From contig OZ022257.1 of assembly GCA_963978905.1 (NCBI GenBank), positions 20,665,664-20,729,663 of the forward strand: a stretch of 64,000 nucleotides of DNA, written 5' to 3'. A program made the translations under genes and the position numbers. Of the stretch, positions 10,809 to 21,278 are shown piece by piece (the stretch's first letter is position 1; each line of letters starts with the position of its first letter). This DNA comes from Trichostrongylus colubriformis (lineage: Eukaryota; Nematoda; Chromadorea; Rhabditida; Trichostrongylidae). The notes below the pieces were generated by a model that did not search any database, had not been told where the DNA came from, and worked only from the letters and a program-made list of their open reading frames with translations.

Positions 10809-11324
10809 ATCTACAACAGTGCATCAATAATGACACGTCGAACATGGTTACACACATCAGCGATAGGACGCGAAAAATGAAGCAAACCACAAGATATCAT
10901 ACAGAAATGAGATAACGATTCACGTCAAAGTCAGAAAAACGAGTTGGGCAAGTGAACAAATGGATATCCTGCCTAAGCAAGGAATCCTAAAATATCAGGT
11001 TGGATACTCAGCCAACCGTCAACCAACTGCAGTCAATCATCAGTCAATTGGGGCGCGTTTCCGTATCCTGTGGTGTCAAAGAGTGTGTGTAGAATTCCGT
11101 TAATAATAAAATCGCAAGTAGCAAGTTCGACTAAGAATAATGAAACCAATATGGAGCATCGGGAGTAGATGCCATAGTAAAAAAGGTTGGACAAGGAATA
11201 AAGGGGAAGAGCGAAGAGATATATATGACTAATGAGTTAAAATTGCGAATACCAGTTTTTTAATTTTATTCAAGTCATCTATTATTTCATAATTGTAACT
11301 GATGAATTTATTCCTATATATACA
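10809..11324. other. No recognised feature
   Basis: AT-rich sequence between the tandem duplication and the reverse transcriptase pseudogene. It could be the untranslated 3' flank of that element, but I see no boundary. Confidence 0.4.
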
Positions 11325-12720
11325 TCACACAACATTAGCTATTGAAAATTCGACTGGATTTCCTTTTCTCCCAAGAGAAGTTTTCATTTCTCGTAACTTC
11401 TGCATGAACATCTGCAGCTCTGTACATGTGTTAGCAAGTCTCAGGGTTTCAGTGTAAATAACAGATGCTTCAACATTTCTGGAGATATTGGTGTCGTGAT
11501 TAGGGAATCTAATTACTTCAAAACGAAAATCATCTGTTTTATTATACAACATTGTTTTAACTTTATTTCCCTCTATTAGAATGGTCATGTCCACGTAGTT
11601 GCTAAGATACTCAGAGGTATGCGTCTTCTTAATCTCTATAGTATCTTTGTATACATCTTTAATATACTGGTCTATATCCGATTCATTTTGATTGTGTAGA
11701 ACCAGTAAATCATCCATATATCTGAACGGTATGAATATTTTATTTCTATTGTATTTTTTATTTTTGGAATGATTGTATTCTAAAATAGAAAGGGTGAGAT
11801 CAGCCAGAAGAGGGCTAAAGTTACCTCCTTGTGGAACTCCTTTAATCTGCTCAAATACATTACCGCTAAACATACAGAAGCTATTCTTCAAAAATAATCT
11901 ATCAAATAAATTAGGTCTGTGCTATTATAATAACGATATTTATTATTGACGGTCTTGCCATCTGTATAAAAAACTGCATGTCCATTAGTGGCTATAAGAG
12001 TTTTTCCTGAATTATTGAAACATAATTTCAAGAGTTGCTGCATATTATTAATAATTAATTTATGGTCTGGATTAGTAAACATGTCCGTGAAATCTGCAGT
12101 GTATAATTTAATATCGTCCCTCTTGACGCTGCAACGTTCTCTACTGATATTTATATTGCTAATTGACCAGTATGTTTTGATGGTCTTGTTTCTATCTTGT
12201 ATTACTCGCAAGTAGTTTATAAAGTGACGTTTGATAAAGCAAAAATTACATGTAGTTCTTTAGCAAGTGGTTTAATACTGCTATTATAAGCTCCTGTGAT
12301 AAATCTGAGCTTGATTGGGTTCTTATGAAGCTTTGGTAATGCGTATATCATGGGAAGATCCGCATTTACTCCATTTTATAGTTTATTCCGAGTGCAAAGA
12401 TTGTGATGGCTCATAATAAGAGCACTTTTATTTGCATCAGGAACCAGTTCATACGTATTCTTGATATGCACGTTTTCAAAAGATCTATTGTTATAATTAT
12501 ATTTCACACCCATTTCTTCCATTAGAGTGGAAATGTAAAATTTTTTACAAATAATGCCATAGTTGTTGTTGGCCTTGTCAAGGGGGAAGAAAACAAATCT
12601 ATCTTGATAAAGCCACTCACAAATTGTTTAAAAACTATCATAGTGAGATGTTTCTTGGAAATTCCTCAGCTGTAGATTGTAGCAAATGTAATCGCGCATT
12701 CATACATCAGAACTAAGTTT
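11325..12720 (-). pseudogene. Reverse transcriptase pseudogene, Penelope-like (tentative)
   Basis: On the minus strand a broken frame carries, in order, DKANNNYGIICKKFYI (about 12570), LPMIYALPKLHKNPIKLRF (about 12330), motif A-like DFTDMF (about 12090), motif B QIKGVPQGGNFSPLLADL (about 11820) and motif C FRYMDDLL (about 11715). The LPKLHK.P..R motif and the YMDD box with a DKANN N-terminal motif fit the Penelope-like/telomerase-related branch better than RTE or CR1 LINEs; no GIY-YIG endonuclease was seen. Stops separate the segment into three frames (11325-11891, 11888-12211, and above 12220). AT-rich composition and codon use differ from neighbours, suggesting a distinct origin or age. Inactive. 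Confidence 0.7.
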
Positions 12721-12740
12721 CAGATCAAAATCAAAGAGAA

Positions 12741-13970
12741 ATTTCATCTTTAATTTAAAAAAATGAAGCTTTTGCGGTGCAATATGATGAAGCCACCCCA
12801 AGTTTTTCGTCGCTTCTCATCTGTATTTTGAAACGTCTTGCTGCTGTAATGTCTTTTTTTTTCAGGTAATAAGAAAAAGAAAGGGTCTGGTTTTAAAGGC
12901 CAAATGTCGCAAAAAAGCGCTGGGATTTTCAAATCGTCAGATTGCGCAAGAATTGGACCGCAGCCACACAGTCGTCGACAACTTCCTTAAGGATCCTGCA
13001 ACATATGGAACTAAGAAGAGTTCTAGGCGACCTCCTTCACTTTCCGAGAGGATAAGCGCCGTATTCTCAGAGAAGCATGGAATTCCACTAAGTCAAGCTC
13101 GGATATCAGGTCTTCTTTGGAGCTAAACGTCTCTGAAACAACTGTTTTGCGGGCTCTAAAAAAGAGGAAAATGAGGAAAGCACCATTCATGACACGAAAA
13201 CAAAAATCGAGTGCAGTTCGCCCAAACATGCAGCCGAGTGGACTGGAGTAAGGTGTCTATTAGGTCGTGAAATCCCTCTTGCTTACTTATGATGTTTTCC
13301 TTTCTAGATTGTTTTTTCTGATGAAAAAAATTCAACTGCTACGGACAAGATAGCAACCGATATTACCGGCATGATCTAAGAAAGGACAAGCTACGATTTT
13401 CTAAAAGGAATTTCAAAAGAGGGGCGTTATGGTATGGGCCGCAATTTCATCGAAGAAACGTCGGAAGTTATGTTTTGTTCCTAAAACTACGAGCTCCGCC
13501 AGTTATCAAGTGGTCATGCGCTGCGCACTTCTTCCGTTCTGGCGTGAAAATCGAAGCCGAAATCTTGTTTCAGGCAAGATAACACACCAATCTACGTCTG
13601 CCAGAGCACAAGTGCATGGTCCAGCTATGACCGAATAAGGCTCCTGCCCTGACCGGCAAATAGCCCAGACCTCAATCCGAAGGAAAATGTATGGGGCTTT
13701 ATCGTGTGATGGATTTACGCAGATAACATTGAATACCAAGGAGTTAAGGAGCTCAAAGGGGCGGATCAAGATCTTATTAATAATCTTTACATGAGTCTAG
13801 ACAATCGGATTTTTTAGGTTATTCGGAGAGAAGGAAGACCAACAGATTATTAGAGTAGCGTATTGCCCTTTCCGTTGTTTACAAGTTGTTGAAAACTTCA
13901 ACCTTACTGGCTTTATCATTTTGCACCACGCAAAAGCGACATTTTTTTTTTTAAAAATGAAGGTTAATTT
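12741..13970 (+). mobile_element. Tc1/Tc3-like transposon with intron-bearing transposase pseudogene
   Basis: Inverted ends are AATGAAGCTTTTGCGGTGCA near 12762 and the complement of TTTGCACCACGCAAAAGCG near 13918. Between them, on the plus strand, is a Tc3-type transposase: a helix-turn-helix with GFSNRQIAQELDRSHTVV (12931-12984) and FLKDPATYGTKKSS, then RRPPSLSER, a KRKMRKAPFMTRKQK stretch, VFSDEKNSTAT (13312, first half of the catalytic triad region) and NSPDLNPKENVWGF (13664-13705, second DDE region). A GT...TTTCTAG intron (about 13249-13307) sits where Tc1 family introns occur. Several frameshifts and an in-frame stop after WGFIV make it a pseudogene. Confidence 0.8.
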
Positions 13971-14698
13971 GTTGTGTTGTTTCGAGCTCAAGTTTGGCAT
14001 TAATGTGTGAATGCGCGTTCAAATTTGCTACGATTTATACCTAGAGATATGCACAGCAGTGTAGTATATACAAGACTTTTGGCACAATCCAATAGTAGGA
14101 TGGTACGACTGTTCGAGCGAGTTATCTTCAATTTGTTATGAGTTATTCCGAACCCACTGCAGTGTTTTGTATGTGAAGACTGGTTGAAAGGGTTTACAGA
14201 ACCTAGTTCTCCTGAAGCAACCACAGATTGGGCACGGACGGTCTGAGAAGGTCGTTCAGATAAAGACGTTGAAATACGTTCGAAACAGTTCTTACAACAT
14301 CACCTCTACCGAGAGGGTATGATTTGAAGGTAGGTCATATTCAAAGCTCGTCAGAGAGGGAAGTGTCAGGCGCAAGCATTATTCCTGACACCTGGACCCC
14401 TGCTTTGAAGATACTCATGCGATTGTGTACGGGTAAAATTTGCCTTTTCCACATTTCGCCTCGAAGCGACAGATTTAAAAGGTCTTATCAAGCGAGTTAC
14501 TCGTGGTTAAGTTTCGTCGTAATAGCAGTTGATCTCTTTAAATTTGTTGGGTTGCTTTTTTGCTAGGTTATAAACCGTCATTTATTATAGCGAACATTCC
14601 CTTCCGTTGAAGGGTTTATGAAACAGTAGTGTCCAAAAAAAAGCTCGAAATAGCACTCTTTCTTTTCAATGACTCTTTCTTTCAACGTTCTAGTTCTT
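13971..14698. other. No recognised feature
   Basis: 3' flank of the second copy of the duplicated cysteine-protein gene. No repeat ends or coding motifs found. Confidence 0.4.
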
Positions 14699-14917
14699 TC
14701 AACGACTTTTGCAGCAGGCATTTAGTTGGATTGTGTATGCTTGGTCGGACGGCTTGTAACCGAAGTTGAATCCACCCAGCTGGCCAAGGCGAATGTACCG
14801 CACGTCCTTGCCACTTTCTCTATATGTCTGTAATGTTGGTTTTGATAAATGGAATCGACCGTCGTCTTGTTCAATTGTAATTGCGAAACCTTTTTTATAG
14901 CACTTCGTTTGGTTCAT
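14699..14917 (-). CDS. C-terminal exon of duplicated cysteine protein, copy 2
   Basis: An open minus-strand frame ends LNACCKSR and a stop at 14699. It is paralogous to 378-600: GKDVRYIRLGQLGGF is followed by DQAYTIQLNACCKS, and the region before it (IEQDDGRFHLSKPTLQTY) also aligns. The first ATG at 14917 gives 72 codons, but the exon probably extends to an acceptor just upstream. Its upstream partner exon is 17874-18043, with a 3-kb intron filled by the palindromic and TTAGGTCATTCC elements. Both copies keep open frames, which hints at selection or recent duplication. Function unknown. Confidence 0.55.
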   Translation of the reverse strand: MNQTKCYKKGFAITIEQDDGRFHLSKPTLQTYRESGKDVRYIRLGQLGGFNFGYKPSDQAYTIQLNACCKSR

Positions 14918-15369
14918 ATTTGTGAGATCTAGTGGTGTAGTCAGTTCACAACAGGACCAGCTAGGCGGTGATGGAGTTTCATGACGTCCATCCTTTCAAG
15001 GTATAAACTTCGCTACTCTTGATTAGTTCCATAATGCTCTTATTGTAAAACATTGTCTATCCAAAGTAGCCCTCTCTCAGATCCCGAGAACTTTTGTTAC
15101 TTACCAGAAAGCGTTTCAACTTCCCATGGAACTTGGATTTGAGACCCAGATGGATCGATAAAGCTCTGAACGCTGATCATAGTTGTGAGAACCAAGATCG
15201 CAAAATGCCATTTTGAAGCGAGTCAAGAGCGGTCAAAAATTTGATTGTGGTGCCTCATTAACGACGTGCTTTGCATCAGCACGATTAGCGCTAAGTCAGT
15301 AACGGCCACCGTTGTTGGCTGGTAGTATTCCATATCTGTATGCGCGAGGCCGTGGGTTCGCTTCTATTC

Positions 15370-16228
15370 TGAGAGAAATTTTTTCGCATTCCGTGTTACA
15401 TCAGCGGTAAGTGCTTTCCTTTCACTTATGAACGTTTCCTTGCACGGGCACCTGATATCATTTACACTTCCACTATATTTATAACTACTAACTTTACTCA
15501 CAAGGGAAGGATATCATGTCGAGTGGGCCATTTGCAATGAGATATGCTGATTTCTATTCTGTCTTCAAAATCTGTTGAACGATTTTTGACTGGGGTTATG
15601 AAGGTTTTTTTGAATGCGTTAGCGATTTGCGTGAGATGGGACTATAGATGGGATTCCCATAAAGGCATTTTTTTCATAAGGCTCAATTTCATGTCTGGAA
15701 AACAGCTCCAAAAGTTTTTTCATGTACTATAACTGTTATTTTCGTTTTCCGCGTACCTCACTATTCAATCTTATAGATACCAGAAAACTCCGTTATCCAG
15801 CTGTTTATATGAGCAGACTCCCACCCCATAAAGAGGTACGCGGAAAACCAATATAACTGTTATTTTACGTAAAAACACTTCTGAAATGTTTCCCAGACAT
15901 GAAATAGAGTCTTATGAAAAAAAATGCCTCCAATGGGAATCCCATCCATAGTCCCGCCCCACGCAAATCGCAAATGCATTCAGAAGCACCTCCATAACAG
16001 CAGTGAAAGAATCTTTTGACAGATTCTGAATACAGAATTGAAATCAGCGTGTCTCATTGCAAACTTTCCCTTCGACCTAATATCCTTCTCTTGTGAGTAA
16101 TATTAGTAGTTATAAATACAGTGGTAGTGTAATTGATAGGTGCAATTAGGTGCCCGTGCAATGAAACGATCAGAAGTGAAATAAAAGCACTCACTGATGA
16201 TGAAACACGGAATGCGAAAAAATTTCTA
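15370..16228. repeat. 860-bp palindrome with short central loop
   Basis: The arms pair from AAATTTTTTCGCATTCCGTG (15371) with its complement ending at 16226, inward to GTTTTCCGCGTACCTC (15742) pairing with GAGGTACGCGGAAAAC (15833), leaving a loop of about 75 bases. The subterminal CACAAGGGAAGG (15500) and CTTCTCTTGTG (16091) recall the CAAGGGAA termini of the 36664 element. Arms have diverged by scattered substitutions. No coding sequence. Confidence 0.75.
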
Positions 16229-17256
16229 TTAGGTCATTCCATAAGTAGTGTCGTTTTTTTTCAAGCAAAAATTTTTGCCACAAGTCACAAGTTTTTGCAG
16301 CATTTTATATATCATTCGGAAGGAAATTTTCTGCTCTACAAAATGGCATACTTAGTTTTCGAGTATGTTAAAATAGCGCCGACATTGAGGCCGGCGAAGA
16401 GGTACAGACGAAAATTGGCCGAACCGGCAATCAATTAAAACACTATATTTTGCTTGAGGAAAGCTAACCAACCATGTGTTGCGCACTCAGCCCCGACCTC
16501 TCCTGTAAGTTCCACCAGTCGGTTGCTTAAAAAGTCACGTCGCTCTTTTTACACATTTAGTTTTTCCGCCACAACTCGGTGATTTCAGACAATTTCTTCG
16601 AACAAAGGCAAGAAAACGTTCTCAACCAATCAGTTGAAAGAGTGGTGAAATGTTAAGAACAGGTGGTGCCTAGGAACAGGGAAATACCACTGACCGGATT
16701 CCTTAAGTTTCTCTTGGGAAAAATAAATTGTGAAAAATGTCAACTGGACCCCTATCACATGGTATTAAAATTCAATCTGAATCGCAGCCAAAACAAATTA
16801 GAAAGATGTTTTCAATAGAGCAGAAAAAGTCCTTCGAAGTGGTCCATAAAACAACTCTAATCAAGAAGTATGAAAGAAAAAATTTCATTTTGAGAAAAGG
16901 TGGGTGCTTTCGAAAAAAGAATCTTAGAAAAATAACGACACGACTTCTGATCAACTAAATATTGGAAATTGTAGAAGAGGTCAGGACTAAGTATGCGACA
17001 CATGACTGGTTGATTTTCCTAGAATGAAATATAGTGTTTCAATTGATTGCCGGTTTGGTCAATTTTTGTTGGCTGGACCTACCTCTTCGCCAGCATAAAT
17101 GTTGACCCCATTCTAACAAACTCAAAAACTAAACATGTAATTTTGTAGAGCAGGAGAACCTCTTTCAAATGATATATGACATGCTGCGAAAATTTGTAAT
17201 TTCATAGCAAAAATTTACGCTCGAAAAAAAACGACATTACTTATGGAATGACCCAA
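16229..17256. mobile_element. DNA transposon, TTRGGTCATTCCATAAG TIR, TA duplication
   Basis: The ends TTAGGTCATTCCATAAGTAG and, inverted, TTGGGTCATTCCATAAGTAA are flanked by TA (16227-16228, 17257-17258). Subterminal inverted similarity continues for over 100 bp (TTTTGTAGAGCAG, ATTTTGTAGAGCAGGAG). TA target and TTRGG start suggest a mariner relative. The interior has short broken coding traces (FSIEQKKSFEVVHK on plus) but no transposase motif I can name. Confidence 0.7.
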
Positions 17257-17510
17257 TACATGAGGACGAGCGAACCCACGACCTGGCGCGTACAGATTTT
17301 GAGTACTATCAATCAGCAACGGTGGCCGTTACTGTCTTAGCGCTAATAGTGCTGATGCAATGTGATGCCTCATTGGCGTCACAAGCAAATTCTGAGCACT
17401 CTTAATTCGCTTCGGAATGGCACTTTGCAATAATGGTTTTAACAGTTATAATCACTATTCAGAGCTCAATCAATCCATTAGGGGTCCTGACTCAAAATAC
17501 CATAGAAAGT

Positions 17511-17873
17511 TGAAACCCTGCCCTGAATAGGGATCAGTATGTTCGCAAATGAGATAACATATGAGATTTGATTGGGATTGTGACCGTTGGTGTCGCTTCC
17601 ATCTCCATTGGTTATGCCTCACTACTCCTTCACAATATAAAATATGCAAGAAGTGTTGCCGGACCCAACAACCTAAGCAATTCGAGAATTTTGACCTACA
17701 CCCATCTGGACCAGCTGAATCCTACATTTCTCATATGCCATCATTTCATCACTTGTACAAATTGCCCTGCTATTATTAGATTAGTCAAATCATTAACTTC
17801 AATTCAATTTAATTTCAATTTCAGTTTCAATGTCTATTCCAATTAAGTAGTCATCAACAATTCTGACATTTTT
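17511..17873. other. No recognised feature
   Basis: Short stretch between the composite element and the cysteine-protein exon; includes low-complexity TTTCAATTTCAGTTTCAA near 17810. Confidence 0.4.
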
Positions 17874-18043
17874 TCAAATCTTGAATAAATCTATTTCAAG
17901 TAAGGTACTGTTACCAACATCTCCAAAGCCGAAGTACTTTTGAACAGCTAACGATACTGATCCCATACGAAAGCCTTTAGGGCACACAAGGCTCCGCCCC
18001 GGCATGATGCAGTATTCACCATCTGGCCAGGACGCAGCTGATC
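17874..18043 (-). CDS. Upstream exon of duplicated cysteine protein, copy 2 (ApeC-like?)
   Basis: The exon begins after the acceptor CTTACAG (18044-18050) with two bases of a split glycine codon. It encodes SWPDGEYCIMPGRSLVCPKG, FRMGSVSLAVQ and VGNSTLLEIDLFKI. It is paralogous to 2084-2249, which has the same acceptor and phase. In this copy the frame stops immediately after FKI at 17874, whereas copy 1 stays open, so the donor may lie just before that point or the copy may be broken. A LINE on the opposite strand begins almost at the acceptor, so the upstream part of this gene may have been displaced. Confidence 0.55.
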
Positions 18044-18059
18044 CTGTAAGTGGGCACCA

Positions 18060-18274
18060 TATCTGATTGCCATGACGAGAAAATGCGGTCACCACATGTT
18101 TTACAAAAAATGGATTTATGCTGGAATACGTCATAAATCCTGTACCTAAGAAAGGTCCCTTCACTCCACACTCAAACTATCGCCTATTAGCATCACTCAA
18201 ATTTTTGCGAAGCTTTCAGAAAGAGTTCTGAAGGAAGTGACTGAAGCTCATTTGGAAGAGCATTCCATATATTA
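18060..18274 (+). pseudogene. LINE reverse transcriptase, segment 1 of 3
   Basis: Plus-strand text NPVPKKGPFTPHS, NYR and then ...ITQIFAKLSERVLKEV matches the N-terminal reverse transcriptase motif (PVPKKG...NYRPIS) of CR1/Jockey-type LINEs. One base has been lost after NYR. The segment ends at HSIYY, where the 18275-19198 element is inserted; the frame resumes at 19199. Confidence 0.75.
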
Positions 18275-19198
18275 CCCTAATGTCCGATAGATAAGTCCGC
18301 CCGCACGCGGTGTCGCGCGCGACAGTGGCGAATGCAGGCGCAGTCTTCATAGAACACACGTTCGCGATGTACCCTTAATTATTAAAAACGACGGAATTGA
18401 AGGAAATGTTTATTCAACTTCATTTCTAATATCTAAAAATACCACGTATCAAATTCTTCGTTTGACCCGTGTAACAATGGTAATTCATCTTAAATTTCCT
18501 ACGCAATCTCCATTTCATCGTCACAAACACTCATAACATCATTATTAAAAACGACGGAATTGAAGGAAATGTTTATTCAACTTCATTTCTAATATCTAAA
18601 AATACCACGTTCTTCGTTTGACCCGTGTAACAATGGTAATTCATCTTAAATTTCCTACGCAATCTCCATTTCATCGTCACAAACACTCATAACATTACAA
18701 TTCTCAATCATTTCATCTGACAATGACTCTTGGTTCAAGGCCTTGGAGAAGCTGTTGACAATTGCCTCCTCAGAAATTGAATAGAAACTGTCGCAAACAA
18801 AAGCAGCTACTTCTCCGTAATTAATCCTTTTCCTGATGCCGCTCTTGGTATATCAGACTTTTGTTGGGTCATAACAGGAATGAGGAAAAGTTTTTATTCA
18901 ACTGCAATTTCATCTCCAAAACCATCGTTGCATTGAAACCCCCGTTGAACAACGATTCTCAACGCATTCGTTCGCTTTCCTCCCAACCGTGAAGTATCCG
19001 TGTTCATTTCGTACGACCCCAACTTTAGTTGCTACTCGCTTTTGTATTAACCAATACAATACACATGCAACTTAAATTCGTTATTAATACAATCCCCAAA
19101 TCATAGCTTCTATTTCTGATTGGTTTTTTTGAAGACTGCGGTAGCCTGTGCCGCGCGCGACACCACGTGCGGGTGGACTTATCTATCAGACTTTAGGG
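18275..19198. mobile_element. pogo-like DNA element in a LINE, with internal tandem duplication
   Basis: The ends CCCTAATGTCCGATAGATAA and, inverted, CCCTAAAGTCTGATAGATAA are followed by GC-rich CCGCACG.GGTGTCGCGCGCG. Both sides are flanked by TA (18273-18274, 19199-19200). A stretch of about 160 bp starting ATTATTAAAAACGACGGAAT is duplicated in tandem (18379 and 18541). The minus strand keeps the C-terminus of a transposase (18655-18852). The TA duplication and the protein remnant place it in the Tc1/mariner/pogo superfamily. Confidence 0.75.
18655..18852 (-). pseudogene. C-terminal remnant of a pogo/Tigger-like transposase
   Basis: An open minus-strand stretch of 65 codons ends in DDEMEIA and a stop at 18655. 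It reads KRINYGEVAAFVCDSFYSIS, then EEAIVNSFSKAL. This resembles the C-terminus of pogo-type DDE proteins (W/F...A...IS..TI..SF..CGI...DGSEDDE), including the acidic tail. The last 50 codons are present again in the first tandem unit (about 18495-18540). A stop just upstream and lack of the catalytic core show it is a fragment. Confidence 0.55.
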
Positions 19199-19283
19199 TA
19201 TATCCAATAATCAGCTTTTCTGAGAACTAAATCTACTGTGACGGTCATGTCGCATGCTATGAACGATTTTACAATACTATTTA
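19199..19283 (+). pseudogene. LINE reverse transcriptase, segment 2 of 3
   Basis: SAFLRTKSTVTVMSHAMNDF corresponds to the QxGFxxxRSTVTQ motif of CR1/Jockey reverse transcriptases. It continues segment 1 once the element at 18275-19198 and one TA copy are removed, with one TAA stop in between. It ends at TILF, where the next transposon is inserted. Confidence 0.75.
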
Positions 19284-20013
19284 CAGGGGGTGCCAAAAAA
19301 AGTAATTTTGCCCACGGCTCACTTCCGCCAAGTATACAAAACATAGGAAAACAAAAGGGATAAAAGTATTGTGGCAAAATATTCCCGAAATGTTTCTCTA
19401 AAAGCAGGAACAAGCGCTCACTACGTTCACCTTCATGAAAATATGGAGCCTTCAGTCAGTGCAGTCGGGCTTCAGAGCACCTGCGGTATCAAGGTCGGCT
19501 TAAAACAGTGGAGCTCCGTGGAAGGTCTTTTAAGGGAACTTCCGAAGGATTGGCCCTCCGGTTCCTGGAAGTCACAGGGTCCTTGCTGCTTGGACAAGGC
19601 TGCTGTGATCTGAAGTATCATTTTTCGTGCCTAAAACCTGCCCCCTGAGGGGTTTCAGTGGTGATGGCACTTCTGGCTCTTGGAAACGAAGGGCGTTGGG
19701 AGCCCGGAAAAAACGGAATATTCAAGAACACCACCCAATATGAATCCTCTTAGGTACCCAGAGTGAACGGAACATAGCAGGGTTGTGAACGAGGGCGACG
19801 AAGTTTCGGATTTTGCCCAGTTGAGGTGACACATCTTGTTCACTCGGAACAAGTTCCCGTTTCTGCTCGTGCAGAATGCTGTTACGGAGTATAGTGATAG
19901 AGCGAGGTCTGCTTCTGACTTGAGTGATTAAAATAATACCTCGTCAGAAATTGCTGAAGTTCGACTAAAGTAGAAAAGTTGAGGAGACAAATTACTTTTT
20001 TTGGCACCCCCTG
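19284..20013. mobile_element. TIR element CAGGGGGTGCCAAAAAAAG inserted in a LINE
   Basis: CAGGGGGTGCCAAAAAAAGT at the left and ACTTTTTTTGGCACCCCCTG at the right are perfect inverted ends. TA precedes the element and CA (a changed TA) follows. The 730-bp interior has no recognisable transposase. CAGGGGGTGCCA-type ends and the TA target fit Tc1-like elements. Confidence 0.8.
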
Positions 20014-20360
20014 CAGTGATGATGATGTCAAGACTGCTATCATTTACCTGGATTTCGGTGAAGCTTTTGATAAGATTTCCATGACAAATTGTGGGATAAG
20101 CTTACTATCATCCGAGCATTGCTTGTTGGATAAAAGCATTTCTTGCTGATCCATCATTTCTAGTACGGATTAATTCCACATATTCCAGACAGGAACCAGA
20201 TCTTAGTTGTGTCTCTCAACGTGGGGTCCTCCCCCAACAACTTTTATCATTTACACTCATGAATTGGGCGATGTTATCACGTCTAGTGGAGCATAGCCTT
20301 CACCGATATAAAAAGCAAATAAGAATTACTGAAATTGTACCACTCTTCAGCTGCCCTCGA
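20014..20360 (+). pseudogene. LINE reverse transcriptase, segment 3 of 3
   Basis: AIIYLDFGEAFDKIS (20035-20080) is reverse transcriptase motif A (YLDFSKAFDKV in CR1/Jockey LINEs). It is followed by degenerate WIKAFL.D.SFLVRINSTYS, a VSQRGVLPQQ block (motif B, usually GVPQGSVLGP) and FIIYTHELGDVITSSG (usually YINDL......S). Frameshifts and stops are frequent and the YADD box is not recovered. The 3' end is not defined. Confidence 0.75.
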
Positions 20361-20592
20361 AGCCCCAGAAGAGTGCAGTCTTCCTCTGTCAAAGGAGAAA
20401 ACGAAATTTATGCTGGTGCATGGTCTAATGGTGATGTAATTAGCACTATGTAACTTACTGATGACTCGATAATCAGAGAAGTTGATGAAACTATTAATTT
20501 TGTATTCCTGGTGAAGCCTGATTGATTGTAGTTTCTTCAACGCCACTGTGGAGAAATTGCCAGGAAGACACGAAATGCTCTCACAGTTATTA

Positions 20593-21278
20593 TTAGGTCT
20601 ATGCAGAATAAATGGTCGAAACGTGCCATAACTTCGCTCAGACACAACTTTATTTGTCGAAGTAAAAACCATTCGAATCTACAGAATTTTGGCAACGATC
20701 TGGTGAGGAGAATATACCATCACGATCAAATTCTGGATTGCGAGACTCAATAAAGTCAAGAATGGCATTTTTACCATGCATAATTTTTCTGCCGCAGGTT
20801 TGCATCGGGAACCCGGAAAAAGTGGTAATCCGTCAAGGATATGTCTGGGGAATAAGGGGGGTGAGGGAGAGGCTCGATGCCTAACTGCATCATTTTTTTA
20901 CTGGGTGCGCAAAACAACGCAAAACCCCACTGTTCGCAAGTCACCCGGCAGAAACTGATCGAGACTCTCCCTCACCCCCCCCCCCCCTTATTCCTCAGAC
21001 CTATCTCAGACGAATTACTACTTTTTCCCGGTTCTCGATGCAAACCTGGGTCAGAAGGAGTTCGCCGAAACGATGCATGTTGAAAATGCCATCGTTGACT
21101 TCATTAATTTTCGCAATCCTGAATTTGATCATGATGGCATATTTTCTTCACCAGATCGTTGGCAAGGTTGTGTAGATTCGAATGGTTTTCATTTCGAAAA
21201 ATAAAGTTGTGTCTGAGCGAAGTTATGGCGTTTTGAAAAAAGTAGTCCGTTTTGGCCATTTATTCTGCATAGACCTAA
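20593..21278. mobile_element. Foldback DNA element, TTAGGTCTATGCAGAATAAA TIR
   Basis: TTAGGTCTATGCAGAATAAA at the left and its complement at the right are flanked by TA. Long inverted arms (about 300 bp) include AACTTCGCTCAGACACAACTT and its complement near 21210. The centre carries CTCCCTCACCCC with a long C run (about 20965-20990) pairing with GGGGGGTGAGGGAG near 20855. Confidence 0.8.

Larger units (their letters stand above)
15111..17510. mobile_element. Composite element with ~250-bp terminal inverted repeats
   Basis: The left arm 15111-15365 (TTTCAACTTCCCATGGAACT...) and right arm 17270-17510 (...CCATAGAAAGTTGAAA) are inverted copies. They share CAGTAACGGCCACCGTTG and TTAGCGCTAA. The arms are the same family as the termini of the element at 36664-37465. 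The interior is a large palindrome (15370-16228) and a separate transposon (16229-17256). The whole lies inside the intron of copy 2 of the duplicated gene. Confidence 0.65.
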
